Source: Spongiactinospora sp. TRM90649 (GTDB lineage: Bacteria > Actinomycetota > Actinomycetes > Streptosporangiales > Streptosporangiaceae). Taken from it: a stretch of DNA of 64,000 bases. A model generated the notes under the pieces. That model saw nothing but the letters and a program-made list of their open reading frames with translations. It made no database searches and was not told the origin of the DNA. Below, in pieces: positions 1 to 16,640 of the stretch (the stretch's first letter is position 1; every line of letters begins with the position of its first letter). A program made the position numbers and the translations under genes. The DNA lies in assembly GCF_029382225.1 (NCBI RefSeq), contig NZ_JARLTC010000010.1:209851-273850 (forward strand), written 5' to 3'.

Positions 1-533
1 ATGACGAAGCCGACGTGGTCGATGCCGTTGACGCTCTTGCCGCCGTTCCAGTCGAAGAACACGACGGCGCCGGGCTTGGGAGTGGTGCCCCAGCGGCCCT
101 GCTCGGTGAACCACTTGGCGTGGGTCACGGTGTAGGCGTCCCACCCGAGGGTGGGGCGGAGGCCCAGCGAGTCGCCGACCCAAGAGACGAACATGGCGCA
201 CCAGGGGGCGTTGGCGTATGCGGTGACGTTGCCGCCGTCCCGCGCGACGGTTTCCTTGGCGCGATCCGAGGCCATGTACCACTCGTGGAACTTCGTGCCG
301 CCACCGGCGCTGTTCTCGCTGATGCCCACCTGCTGCAGAGCCAGGTTGATGAGGTCCTGTGCCTTGACGGACGAGACGGCCTGGTCGCTCTGGGGCGCTG
401 CGGCCCGGGTGTCGGCGGGGGTGTCGGCGTGTGCCGCCGGCATTCCGGCCAGGGCTCCGGCGAAGATGGAGGTGCCCAGCGCGGCGCCGATCAGTCGGGT
501 CTTGGTGACACGGGCGATCCGGTTAAGGGACAT
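1..533 (-). CDS. Secreted CHAP-domain peptidoglycan hydrolase (3' end outside window)
   Basis: The first codon is ATG at 533 and the gene runs off the left edge after about 177 residues. Residues 1-37 form a signal peptide: basic start (MSLNRIARVTKTR), hydrophobic core, and AHA-type cleavage site. The mature part carries the CHAP catalytic pattern: a cysteine in the NAPWCAMFVSW segment and a histidine in GIDHVGFV, preceded by a WYMASDR-type N-terminal helix typical of actinobacterial CHAP amidases. CHAP enzymes are cysteine amidases or endopeptidases that cut cell-wall peptide bonds outside the membrane. The c-di-AMP riboswitch directly upstream supports a cell-wall role, because such hydrolases are the commonest riboswitch targets in actinobacteria. 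Substrate is not determinable from sequence. Confidence 0.88.
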   Translation of the reverse strand, partial: MSLNRIARVTKTRLIGAALGTSIFAGALAGMPAAHADTPADTRAAAPQSDQAVSSVKAQDLINLALQQVGISENSAGGGTKFHEWYMASDRAKETVARDGGNVTAYANAPWCAMFVSWVGDSLGLRPTLGWDAYTVTHAKWFTEQGRWGTTPKPGAVVFFDWNGGKSVNGIDHVGFV

Positions 534-556
534 AAGGGGGATCTCCTTACTTCCAT

Positions 557-697
557 GCCGCCTACCGGGTTAGCTGACGGGTTCGGGCCTGGAAGTCGGC
601 CCTACGGCTGGCCGCCCGAAGACGGCACTGCCGATTCACCCCATGGGGAGAGATGGGTCCCCGGCTCCGCTCTCGCGGACTCGGCGGTCGCGTCCCG
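557..697 (-). promoter_or_regulatory. ydaO/yuaA-type cyclic di-AMP riboswitch
   Basis: Read on the minus strand, the leader contains the conserved ydaO blocks in order: a CGCCGAGTCCG block near 688, a GGGGACCC element, GGGGTGAATCGG near 640, then the 3' signature CCCGTCAGCTAACCCGGTAGG ending near 558. The terminal GGCGGC can pair with the opening GCCGCC-type strand to close P1. The CHAP gene starts 24 bases downstream. These elements define the c-di-AMP riboswitch class, which usually turns expression off when c-di-AMP is high. A separate GC hairpin (698-720) lies just 5' of the aptamer. The rest of 721-909 holds no recognisable gene and should contain the promoters of both flanking units. 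Confidence 0.9.
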
Positions 698-909
698 GCG
701 GGAGGGGGTCCCGCCTGATCCTTGGACGCTTTCTGTTTTGTAATGTCCCGGCAAGGCTCTGACCTGCGACGCAGGGGTAGTCCTGCCGAAACTCCGTGAA
801 AGGTAATACATGGTGACATGCGAGGGCAAATCGGGCAAAGGGTAACTTTGCTGGGGCCTTCGTATCCCGCTGTTCATCGAGGCTTCCGGAGCCCTTAAGC
901 CGCCGTGGC

Positions 910-915
910 TAGGGT
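910..915 (+). promoter_or_regulatory. -10 element of a likely leaderless transcript
   Basis: TAGGGT ends nine bases before the GTG at 925 and no Shine-Dalgarno sequence is present, the usual arrangement of leaderless actinobacterial genes. No clear -35 box is visible. Confidence 0.4.
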
Positions 916-924
916 TGGGGCGTC

Positions 925-1998
925 GTGAACGGGTCATCACCCGGCGTGGAGGACGGTCGGCGGCGCCACGCGCGGGAGCAGGGGTCGGCCGTGGCCTGGG
1001 TGGAGTCACCGCTGCAGATGCTCTGCGCCGTGGAGGCCCACCATTCCGGCCTGCTCGGGAGCGAGACGCGGATCGTGCCGAGGGCGAAGCTGCCCGCACT
1101 TGTCTCCACGTGTAGAGAGCTCAACCACCTGGGCCTGCCCGTTCATTCCGTGATCGATTCCGCTCAGAGCGAAATCCCCAGGCCAGGGCGCCGGACCACC
1201 TGGGTGCTGGGCGACGCCTTCTCCGGCAAGGTCCAGCTCCGCCTGCTGACCGGCGGGGCCTGTCGGGTGGTCATCGTGGACGACGGCCTGGCGACCATTC
1301 GCCTGCTCGAACTGCTCGCGGGCCGTCCCTGGACCCCGCTGCTGCGCGCCAGGGACACCGGCGGGGGAGCGCTGCGCGGCGCCGCGCGCACCGCGCTGGG
1401 AGCCGCGGCCGGCCTGCGGCTGCGGCTGGCCGCCCGGAGCGGCAGGCTGGTGGTGTTCACCGCGCTGCCGGTGCCAAGCGAACTGGCCGCCGACGTCCGC
1501 GCGACCGGCGCCGCCCTGGTGACCCACGACTTTCCCTGGTTGCGCTCGCAACCCGCCGATCGCTCGCGCCCCTCGGAGCGCACGGTCGTGCTCGGCACGT
1601 CCCTGGTGCGCAACGGGCTGATCCACCGCGACCCGTACCTGCTCTGGCTGGCCCGGCTGGGCTCCTGCGGGCCCGTCGCCTACTTCCCCCACCGCCGGGA
1701 AGATCCGCGCGACCTCGATCTGGTCCGGGAGCAGCCGGGCGTGCACGTCTACGACGGCGGCGCGCCCGCGGAGATCACGCTGCGCGGCCTCTCGCCGGAC
1801 CAGCGGGTGCTGAGCCTGCCCTCCACCGCCGTCACGTCGCTGCGCGTGCTGCTGTCGGCACGCGGCGTGCCGGTCGAGACGGTCGACGTGCCCGACGCCT
1901 GGTGGACGGCCGATGCCGCGCCGTCACTCCGGTCCCACCTGCAAATGTTCGCTCATCACGACCATCTGGGTAATCGCGACATTGGAGTCACATCTTGA
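925..1998 (+). CDS. Putative sialyltransferase-like glycosyltransferase
   Basis: Product of 357 residues (335 if translation begins at GTG 991, which gives the family-like start MAWVESPLQ). The AWVESPLQML opening, an HP-like YFPHRRED segment around residue 255 and an LPSTA segment around residue 293 recall the HP and S/T motifs of bacterial GT-B sialyltransferases and polysialyltransferases. No membrane segment or signal peptide is seen, so a cytoplasmic or membrane-surface enzyme is expected. It overlaps the next gene by four bases and lies convergent to a CMP-nonulosonate synthesis operon, so it may transfer the activated sugar made there. The family assignment rests on short motifs and context; donor and acceptor are unknown. 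Confidence 0.6.
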   Translation: MNGSSPGVEDGRRRHAREQGSAVAWVESPLQMLCAVEAHHSGLLGSETRIVPRAKLPALVSTCRELNHLGLPVHSVIDSAQSEIPRPGRRTTWVLGDAFSGKVQLRLLTGGACRVVIVDDGLATIRLLELLAGRPWTPLLRARDTGGGALRGAARTALGAAAGLRLRLAARSGRLVVFTALPVPSELAADVRATGAALVTHDFPWLRSQPADRSRPSERTVVLGTSLVRNGLIHRDPYLLWLARLGSCGPVAYFPHRREDPRDLDLVREQPGVHVYDGGAPAEITLRGLSPDQRVLSLPSTAVTSLRVLLSARGVPVETVDVPDAWWTADAAPSLRSHLQMFAHHDHLGNRDIGVTS

Positions 1999-3224
1999 AA
2001 GTCCTGGCGGTGGCCGACTCGGACTCGTATCTGAAGTGGGCCGCGTGCCTGCTGGACGGGCTTCCACCAGGTGACGAGGAGCGCCTCGCGGTGATCAGGA
2101 CCCCGATCGCGCCCTCCTCGGAGCAGATCGCCGCCGCCGTGGCGGGCACCAGGGCCGCCACCCCCGGTGCCGAACCTCCCGAGGTGCTCAGCGCCCGCCG
2201 TCTGCGCCGCCTGGCCGAGCGGTTCCAGCCGGACGCGATCCTGCTGGCCTGCACCGGCCCCGTGGTCGACGTGCTGGCCGCCGAGATCCTGGACGGCCTG
2301 CGCCCCCGCCCCCTCCTCGTCTCCGGCCTGCCCGGCATCTCCGTCCCCGCCACCGAGAAGGCGTGGCGCTTCCGCAGTGGCTGTGACCTGTTCGTGGTGC
2401 ACAGCACCCGCGAGGTGGCCGAGTTCTCCGCGCTGCGCGACGAACTGGGCGGCGGCGGCCAGGTCGGCCTGGCCAGGCTGCCCTTCCTGGTCCACGCCGA
2501 CGCCGGCACGGCCCTCCCCGACGCGCCGCCCCGCGACCGCGTCGTGTTCGCTACCCAGGCCAAGGTGCCCAGGCGCCGGGAGGAGCGGGAGATGATCCTG
2601 CTGGCCCTGGCCGAGCTGGGGGAGCGGCGGCACGACCTCGACGTGGTCGTCAAGCTGCGCGCGCGCGACACCGAGCGGCAGACCCACAACGAGCGCTACC
2701 ACTACGAGCGGCTGTGGATGGATCTATCCGCCGAAGGGCGTGTCCGCGGTGGTTCGGTGAGGTTCGCCGTCGGTCCCATGCATGAGCACCTGTCACGTTC
2801 CACTGGTTTCGTCACGGTCAGCTCGACCGCGGCGCTGGAGGCGATCGCCGGATCGGTGCCGCTGCTGGTGCTGGAGGACTTCGGCGTCAGCGCGGAGATG
2901 ATCAACATGGTGTTCGAGGGCAGCGGCTGCCTGGGCACCCTGGAGGATCTCGCCAAAGGGGTCTTCCGCACCCCTGACCAGGAGTGGTGCGAGGCCAACT
3001 ACTTCCACGACGAGTCCGGTGCCGACTGGCAGATCCGGTTACGGGAACTGGCCGGCGAGGCCCGCGCGGGGAGCCTCGCGCCCGCGCGGTCGCTGCTGCG
3101 TGGCCCGCAGGATCTCGCGGCCCGCCGCCGGGCGCGGATGCGCGTCGAGGTGCCCCCCGCCATGCTGCGGGTCGGCTATCGCGCCAAGCGCCGGGTGCGC
3201 CGCTACCTCAAGGCGATCGGCTGA
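1995..3224 (+). CDS. DUF6716-type putative glycosyltransferase
   Basis: 409 residues from a TTG at 1995 preceded by TTGGAGTC; TTGA overlaps the stop of the previous gene, indicating translational coupling. The start MKVLAVADSDSYLKWA and the C-terminal segments EHLSRSTGFVTVSSTAALEA and LVLEDFGVSAEMIN match an actinobacterial family annotated as DUF6716 putative glycosyltransferases, regularly next to NeuA/NeuB-like genes. The SSTAALEA segment resembles the nucleotide-sugar site of GT-B enzymes. The C-terminus is strongly basic (RAKRRVRRYLK), consistent with peripheral membrane binding. A role in building the same nonulosonic-acid wall polymer as its neighbours is inferred from context. Confidence 0.68.
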   Translation: MKVLAVADSDSYLKWAACLLDGLPPGDEERLAVIRTPIAPSSEQIAAAVAGTRAATPGAEPPEVLSARRLRRLAERFQPDAILLACTGPVVDVLAAEILDGLRPRPLLVSGLPGISVPATEKAWRFRSGCDLFVVHSTREVAEFSALRDELGGGGQVGLARLPFLVHADAGTALPDAPPRDRVVFATQAKVPRRREEREMILLALAELGERRHDLDVVVKLRARDTERQTHNERYHYERLWMDLSAEGRVRGGSVRFAVGPMHEHLSRSTGFVTVSSTAALEAIAGSVPLLVLEDFGVSAEMINMVFEGSGCLGTLEDLAKGVFRTPDQEWCEANYFHDESGADWQIRLRELAGEARAGSLAPARSLLRGPQDLAARRRARMRVEVPPAMLRVGYRAKRRVRRYLKAIG

Positions 3225-3244
3225 TCGCCCGCCGGATCATGGAG

Positions 3245-3272
3245 GAGACCGGCCGCCACGGCGGCCGGTCTC
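3245..3272. terminator. Bidirectional hairpin terminator
   Basis: A perfect 13-base inverted repeat (GAGACCGGCCGCC and its complement) with a two-base centre sits between the convergent genes ending at 3224 and 3271 and reaches into the stop codon of the minus-strand gene. Confidence 0.75.
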
Positions 3273-4560
3273 AGGGCAGAGCGCGGGCCAGCTTGCGGCG
3301 CAGCCGGGCCAGCGTGCCCGCCGGACCGCCTCCCGCTTCGTCGCGTGCCAGGTCGAGCGCGGCCAGGCGCTGCCGTTTGAAGTAGCGCGCGGGCCCGGCC
3401 TCGGCCACGTAGGCGGCGGCGGTCTCCCTGAGCCCCGGCAGGATCGTGCTCTGCATGCAGTACCCGACCGCGTGGATCAGCGATGTGATGTCGCGCCCAG
3501 AGAACGGCGCGTCGGTGAGCGTCCCGTCGGGGTTCATCCTTGGCACGGTGGCGTCGATGATCGTGATCGGGATCCGGTTGCTGTTCTCGTAGGGCGCGAG
3601 CCGTTCAAGGACCAGTTCCGCGCCCACCGTGGCCACCGGCAGCCCGAAGTAGCGCGCCGCCGTGGAGAGCGCGGTGGAGAAGCACCCCACCACGATCGAG
3701 GGCCGCAGCGCGGCGAACAACGCCTCCGCCGGGACCGCCTCCCCTGCCACCGTCAGCCGTACGCCCAGGTCCTCGGCGGTCTGCCGGAGCTGCTGGGCGT
3801 GGCGGCGGCCCGCCGCCGGATGCGGCTTGAAGACCACCTGGTCATGGCCCCGCGCCACCAGCCCGCGCAGCATCGAGGCGTGCAGCTCGGCCTCCTCCTC
3901 GGCGGTCACGATGTCCAGCGCGGACAGGTACTGGCCGAGGATCACGGCGTCGCCCTCGACGTCCATCGCGCAGGCCCCGGCCACCTGGTCCACCACCGAG
4001 GTGAACGCGGGGCCGGGCAGCGGCTCGGCGGGCACGTCGTGCTCGCCGAGCAGCAGCGGCGACAGGCCGGGCACCAGGTCGAGGTGCAGCAGCCTCGTCA
4101 GCCGTCCGGAGATCTCCAGCGGCAGTGGGTTGCGGGTGGGGCCGTAGCTCATCAGCCCGTCGGAGTAGACCGTGATCGGGCACTCCCGCACCAGCCCGGC
4201 GATGGTCCGCGCGGGCGGTACCGCCAGCGACTCGACCACCAGCTCCGCCGGCCCGTCGCCCAGTTCGAGATGGGAGGCGATCAGCCGGCCCAGCATCGGG
4301 ACCTCGATGACCCGGGCCTTCCAGTCCGACGGGTGCAGCGGCGACACCAGCTCGTTCCACGACCGGATCTCGTCGAACCGGTCGCGCAGGGCGGCGAAGC
4401 CGGGGGTCTCGTCCAGTGGGGCGGCGATCTCCGGGATGGCCGCGTTGTTGGAGACCAGCAGGACCCGCCGCCCCGTGCGCTCCCCGAACTTCCCCGCGTC
4501 CAAGGCGGCCGCCAGCGTCATGGCCCCGAACAGGGTCGAGGCGTAGAAGAGCTGGATCAT
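3271..4560 (-). CDS. Alpha-2,8-polysialyltransferase-family glycosyltransferase
   Basis: 429 residues from ATG 4560, which overlaps the stop of the upstream GT2 gene (ATGA). The N-terminus MIQLFYASTLFGAMTLAAAL is that of the alpha-2,8-polysialyltransferase family (PF07388). The HP motif is VFKPHP with the pair at about 247-248, and the S/T motif is GCFSTALS at about 293-299; both contact the CMP-sugar in bacterial sialyltransferases. These enzymes polymerise CMP-activated nonulosonic acids. The operon neighbour makes the CMP-sugar, so this is the best candidate polymerase for a wall polymer such as a Kdn-type teichulosonic acid, a polymer known from Streptomyces and relatives. Whether the sugar is Kdn, Neu5Ac or another nonulosonate cannot be told. 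Confidence 0.85.
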   Translation of the reverse strand: MIQLFYASTLFGAMTLAAALDAGKFGERTGRRVLLVSNNAAIPEIAAPLDETPGFAALRDRFDEIRSWNELVSPLHPSDWKARVIEVPMLGRLIASHLELGDGPAELVVESLAVPPARTIAGLVRECPITVYSDGLMSYGPTRNPLPLEISGRLTRLLHLDLVPGLSPLLLGEHDVPAEPLPGPAFTSVVDQVAGACAMDVEGDAVILGQYLSALDIVTAEEEAELHASMLRGLVARGHDQVVFKPHPAAGRRHAQQLRQTAEDLGVRLTVAGEAVPAEALFAALRPSIVVGCFSTALSTAARYFGLPVATVGAELVLERLAPYENSNRIPITIIDATVPRMNPDGTLTDAPFSGRDITSLIHAVGYCMQSTILPGLRETAAAYVAEAGPARYFKRQRLAALDLARDEAGGGPAGTLARLRRKLARALP

Positions 4561-5543
4561 GCGTCCTCCATGGCGGGCCGGTATCTGGCTGGCGGGAGGC
4601 GGGGCGTCTCGGGGGCCAGCGCGCGCAGCGCCTCCTCCCGCTCCGCCTCCAGATGGGAAAACGTCTCGGCGAGCAGGTCTTCGGGGAGCCGTCGCAACGC
4701 GTCCGCGCCGCACGCGACGAATCTGGCGCGTAGCTCCGGGGTGAACCGGTCGAGCAGTTCCAGGTGGTGGGCCAGCAGCGCGCACATCATGCGCACCGCC
4801 TTGGGCAGGAAACGGCGGTCCTCGGCGAGGTCCTTGAAGATCAGGTCGAAGGCGTCGAAGAAGTGGAGCTGCCGCTCGTCGCCGACCTGGGTCAGCGACC
4901 CGGGCACCATGCGGCGGTAGAACAGGCCGTGCAGCGACACCACGGAGCACGACCGGGCCTGGCGGTGCAGCCGCCAGATCCACGGCCGGTCCTCCGCGGT
5001 GTGCAGGTGCCCGGGGAAGGTGAGCAGGTCGCCGAGGTCGCGGCGGTAGATCCCGGCCCAGGCGTAGGGGTAGTCGACCATGGACTTGGCGTCCACGGGC
5101 AGGATCGCCTCGCGAGGGTCGAACACCACACCGCGCCTGGCCCTCGGCACCCGGTGGATCACCCGTTTGCGGCCCTCGGCCTGTACGTGGTCCACCCGGA
5201 CGAAGTCGCAGCCGAGCCCCTCGATGGCCGACACGAGGTCGGCCAGGTAGCCGGGGGCGACCCAGTCGTCGCCGTCCATGAACGTCACGTACCGGCCGGA
5301 GGCCAGCGATAACCCGAGGTTGCGCGCGTCGGCCAGCCCGACGGGGCTGGGGTTGCGCAGCACCGACATGCCCGGCAGGTCGCCGCGGAAGTCGTCGATG
5401 ATCGAGCCGGTGCCGTCCACCGAGCCGTCGTCGACCACGATGAACTCGAAATCCGGCCGGGCGTTCCTGATCAGCGACGTGAGCGCGTCGGCGAGGTACG
5501 CCTCTCCGTCGCGAATGGGCACGATGACGGAGAGGGTGATCAA
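4557..5543 (-). CDS. Family 2 glycosyltransferase
   Basis: 328 residues starting at TTG 5543, chosen because GAGAAGGACAG lies at ribosome-binding distance and the GT-A fold begins at once (MITLSVIVPIRDG). Donor-binding VVDDGS is at 36-41 and the metal-binding DGDDW at 90-94, the standard GT2 signature for inverting transfer from a nucleotide sugar. The C-terminal 150 residues are helical with no membrane segment. It sits between the CMP-sugar enzyme and the polysialyltransferase-like gene and overlaps the latter by four bases. It probably adds a linkage or side-chain sugar to the same polymer. Confidence 0.85.
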   Translation of the reverse strand: MITLSVIVPIRDGEAYLADALTSLIRNARPDFEFIVVDDGSVDGTGSIIDDFRGDLPGMSVLRNPSPVGLADARNLGLSLASGRYVTFMDGDDWVAPGYLADLVSAIEGLGCDFVRVDHVQAEGRKRVIHRVPRARRGVVFDPREAILPVDAKSMVDYPYAWAGIYRRDLGDLLTFPGHLHTAEDRPWIWRLHRQARSCSVVSLHGLFYRRMVPGSLTQVGDERQLHFFDAFDLIFKDLAEDRRFLPKAVRMMCALLAHHLELLDRFTPELRARFVACGADALRRLPEDLLAETFSHLEAEREEALRALAPETPRLPPARYRPAMEDA

Positions 5544-5604
5544 GACTGTCCTTCTCGGCGCTGGCCGTGGTCGAGGCGGAAGGTGGACGCGCGGGCGGGC
5601 CCGC

Positions 5605-7674
<2,070 letters not shown>

Positions 7675-7837
7675 GATGAACTCCTCGTGGAATGGGTGTC
7701 GGCGTAGCGGAGATTTCCTGGGCCGGGGGTGCTCCGAAACTAGCCACGAGGGTGACCGTGCGGGGGTTTGCGAGCTGAACGCCCCGCATCGCTCCTGTTA
7801 ACTTTGCGTGCCGCCGGAAGGCCGTTCCCGGACATGC

Positions 7838-7884
7838 TTACGCCCCGTCCACCCCCCGATGGGGCTGGTGCGGACGGGGCGTAA
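7838..7884 (-). terminator. Terminator downstream of the double peptidase gene
   Basis: TTACGCCCCGTCC and its exact complement form a 13-base stem around a 20-base loop, ending 22 bases beyond the peptidase stop codon. The remaining interval to 7675 must hold the promoter of the glycopolymer operon; no gene is visible there. Confidence 0.75.
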
Positions 7885-7905
7885 ACCGTACCGGTCAGAT
7901 GAGGA

Positions 7906-12589
<4,684 letters not shown>

Positions 12590-12665
12590 GTCACCAGGTT
12601 AATAGTAAAGAACCTTTTCATTAAGGCCCAATTCCGAAAAACACCTTGATGTCGTAAGTGGTGGC

Positions 12666-13640
12666 TTACGCGCCGATTGCTGCGCGGAGTAGGGGAAGCG
12701 ACCGTTGCAGGGCCCGTTCCCAGTACGGCCAGGTATGCGTGCCGGGTCCGTAGAAGTCGGTGGTGACCTTCGCGCCGTGGTCGCGGGCTCGCCCGACGAA
12801 CGTCTTCGACTGGGCCAGCATCGCGCCCTCGTAGTCGGCGGTCGTGCCGGGCGGGTCGAGGGGCCCCGGTTCGCCGTTCCCCGAGGAGACGTACACCTTC
12901 ATGCCGCGCAGGCGCTCGGCCAGCACCGTGGGATTGTGCTCGTCCCACTGGCGGTCGTCGGCCGTGAGGTCGCCCCACAGCGCGGCGGGGTCCTCGCCGT
13001 TGCTGCTGACCAGATCGCGTACGGCCGCGCGGTCGCCGGTGGTGTCGAGCACCCCCGAGTAGGCCGCTGCGGCCTGGAAGGTGCCCGGATGCCGGGCGGC
13101 GTAGCCGATCGCGCCCAGCCCGCCCATCGAGAACCCGGCGACGGCGCGCCGCCTCCCCGCCCCGAACTCCGCCTCCATCAGCGGGATCAGCTCCCTGATG
13201 TGGAAGGTCTCCCAGGCGGGGCCGTCGCGCCAGTCGGAGTAGAACCCGACCCGCCCGCCCTCGGGCATGACCACGATCATCGGGAGGCCCGAGGTGAGCC
13301 GTTCCGCGCCGCCCTCCTCCGCCCAGCCCGCGTATCCGCTCTGACAGCAGCCGTGCAGCAGGTACAGGACCGGCCAGGGCCCGGAGCCGGGGCGCCACCC
13401 GGACGGCAGCAGGACCCGCACGGAGGCCGTCCGGCCGAGCGCGGGGGACTCCACGGTGAGGTCATGCCCCCGTTGCCCGGTCGCGATCCGGTCCACGATC
13501 CGCGGCCCCGCGCGTTCCGCGGCGACCTCCGCCCGCTCCGTGCCGGACCCCGATCCGGGGCGCCCCCAAAGGGCCGTGACGGTGGCGGTGACGGCCACCA
13601 GGGCGGTCAGGACGATCAGCCAGATCCGCAGGGACTTCAA
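12666..13640 (-). CDS. Membrane-anchored or secreted esterase (antigen 85 / esterase D fold)
   Basis: 324 residues from TTG 13640, preceded by GAAGGAG. Residues 1-25 are a signal anchor (LKSLRIWLIVLTALVAV). The rest is an alpha/beta hydrolase of the PF00756 esterase family: WPVLYLLHGCC, nucleophile in GFSMGG, and a likely catalytic histidine in GTHTWPYW. The family includes mycolyltransferases and feruloyl or other carboxylesterases. The organism type suggested here need not make mycolic acids, so a general extracellular ester hydrolase is the safer call. No operon partner is apparent. Confidence 0.8.
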   Translation of the reverse strand: MKSLRIWLIVLTALVAVTATVTALWGRPGSGSGTERAEVAAERAGPRIVDRIATGQRGHDLTVESPALGRTASVRVLLPSGWRPGSGPWPVLYLLHGCCQSGYAGWAEEGGAERLTSGLPMIVVMPEGGRVGFYSDWRDGPAWETFHIRELIPLMEAEFGAGRRRAVAGFSMGGLGAIGYAARHPGTFQAAAAYSGVLDTTGDRAAVRDLVSSNGEDPAALWGDLTADDRQWDEHNPTVLAERLRGMKVYVSSGNGEPGPLDPPGTTADYEGAMLAQSKTFVGRARDHGAKVTTDFYGPGTHTWPYWERALQRSLPLLRAAIGA

Positions 13641-14113
13641 CGCCGTCTCCTTCGGGCGCTTCCCGCGCGGAACACCGGGCCGCCGCCCTTCGCTGGGCCG
13701 GCCGCGGCGACCGTGCGCGCCGGGATCATGATCGTACCGGGCGGCGGCCCGAATGCCACCCCCCAACATTCACCGCTCTAACAAATACCGCCACACACGT
13801 CCCGATTCAGAAATACCTCCACAAATCTATAAACGCCCCTGCGTGTCCTCCCCCGGCGGCCGGCGGCCGGCCCACCCGCCCCGTCCACCCCGTGAGCACG
13901 CGCCGGCCAGTGCGAACTCGCCGGGCCGGGGGGTGGCGGAGCGGGACTGGGAGCGATCCCACGCGCTCGTGTGGCGGGCATCGGCGGCGGGCGGAGCCGT
14001 GCGGGACGGGCGGGGTCAACTCGGCGTGGGGGAATTGGGGGCGACATTTGCTTGGAATGAGGTTGAAACATCGCTCCGACAGTGTTTGGTGTCAGATTGA
14101 GGGGTGATTGCCA
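13641..14113. other. Divergent intergenic region without a recognisable gene
   Basis: 473 bases between the esterase and the ACT-domain gene. The part at 13770-13840 is relatively A/T-rich and should contain the esterase promoter. I see no credible coding sequence, strong palindrome or terminator. Confidence 0.6.
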
Positions 14114-14806
14114 ATGCTGTTGCGGTTGCGTGTTTCACTGCCCGACCGGCCGGGAGCGCTCGGGCAGGTGACCAGGGTGCTCGGGACCATCGGGGCCGAT
14201 ATCCATCAGGTGACCGTGCTGGGCCGGGAGGGCGGCAGGGCGGTGGACGACTTCACGGTCGCCTGGCCGGGGGATCGCGCCGTGCCGGGGGAGGAGTCCG
14301 GTGAGGTGCAGAGCGACATGACGGCAGACGTGCGCGACCGGCTCGCCGCGGTCCCCGGGGTGTCGGTGGAGGGGGTGTGGCGCACCCGTGAGGTGCCGGG
14401 CTCCACTCCCGGCTACGACCTGCTGCGCTATGTCGTGGCCGACCCCGTGCGGGCCTTCGCCACGCTGGTGGACGCGCTGCCCGACCTGGTCGGCGCGGAC
14501 TGGGCGCTCACCGTGGCGACCGGGCGGATCGGCGACGCCTCGCGCGTGTGGGCCGACGTGGTCCACCGCAGCCTGCGGGCCCCGGAGGGGTTCGTCCCGA
14601 CGGGGAGCGTCCCGCCCAGGGCGGCGGTGTCGGCCGACGGCGGGGTGGGGCTGCTCTGCGTCCCGCTGGAGGAGGCGGCCCTGTGCCTGGTCGTCGGCCG
14701 CGCGCAGGGGGCGGCGTTCCACCGCGCCGAGCTGGACTCGGTGGCCCGCCTGGTGGAGGTCGTGAGCATGCTGGCGGCGACCGGGGAGGCCACCGCCGTC
14801 GGGTGA
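14114..14806 (+). CDS. ACT-domain protein of unknown function
   Basis: 230 residues from ATG 14114, preceded by GAGGGGTG at good spacing. Residues 1-90 form an ACT fold (LRLRVSLPDRPGALGQVTRV, then GADIHQVTV), the small-molecule (usually amino-acid) sensor found in regulators and biosynthetic enzymes. The remaining 140 residues contain no catalytic motif I recognise; the C-terminal strand-helix pattern resembles a GAF-like sensor. Actinobacteria carry stand-alone proteins of this size annotated only as amino-acid-binding. It ends ten bases from the convergent ABC ATPase gene. Confidence 0.65.
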   Translation: MLLRLRVSLPDRPGALGQVTRVLGTIGADIHQVTVLGREGGRAVDDFTVAWPGDRAVPGEESGEVQSDMTADVRDRLAAVPGVSVEGVWRTREVPGSTPGYDLLRYVVADPVRAFATLVDALPDLVGADWALTVATGRIGDASRVWADVVHRSLRAPEGFVPTGSVPPRAAVSADGGVGLLCVPLEEAALCLVVGRAQGAAFHRAELDSVARLVEVVSMLAATGEATAVG

Positions 14807-14816
14807 GACGCGCCGG

Positions 14817-16112
<1,296 letters not shown>

Positions 16113-16640
16113 TGGCCTGCTCCGCCCACATTCATGGAGATCTCTTCAGCGTCCCCACAGTGGGGCCGCTGATCCCAGGGTCGGAAGGCGGGCGCGAGAC
16201 GCCAACTGTGGCGGTGCCGATTGATGAGGTAGTACATCGCGGGCAGGTGGGCTGTGTCCATACGTGGTGGATTATTTCTGTATCCGTGATGTTTCCGGGA
16301 TCAGTTTGGGACCGGCTAAAACTCTGGCCTTGTCCTGTCCCGGGGGTCCCGGGCCTTTCAGTGGTGTCAACCTGCCCACAGCTTACATCGCGGCTTCCGG
16401 GGCATCTGTGCTGATCAAGGGGTTTTGAGGGGTGACGCTCCGTCGTGGGTCGTTGGAAACGGTTGCGGAAAGTTACCGCAACCGTCTGAGTAGAAGTTCC
16501 TCCACCAGTCACTCGCACGGTCATGATCCCCGGCTCAATATGTCCCTTACGCGCCTCGGCGGGCCGAACCGCGGCGCCCCCTGTGCCAGGCCTTCCACCT
16601 CCACGCTGAGCAGGCTGATCGCGCGCGTACAGTACTGACC
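16113..16640. promoter_or_regulatory. Divergent regulatory region between ABC ATPase and LacI genes
   Basis: 528 bases without a credible gene. Near its right end lies a perfect 10-base inverted repeat, ACGGTTGCGG (16459-16468) and CCGCAACCGT (16476-16485), around a seven-base AAAGTTA centre. A TACAGT -10 box (16628-16633) ends seven bases before the LacI start, indicating a leaderless transcript. The inverted repeat is a candidate LacI operator for the divergent pair. Confidence 0.55.

Noticed and set aside
16132..16524. Open frame of about 130 codons on the minus strand between the ABC ATPase and LacI genes
   Set aside because: No domain, poor third-position GC pattern and no ribosome site; it runs across the inverted repeat and promoter region.
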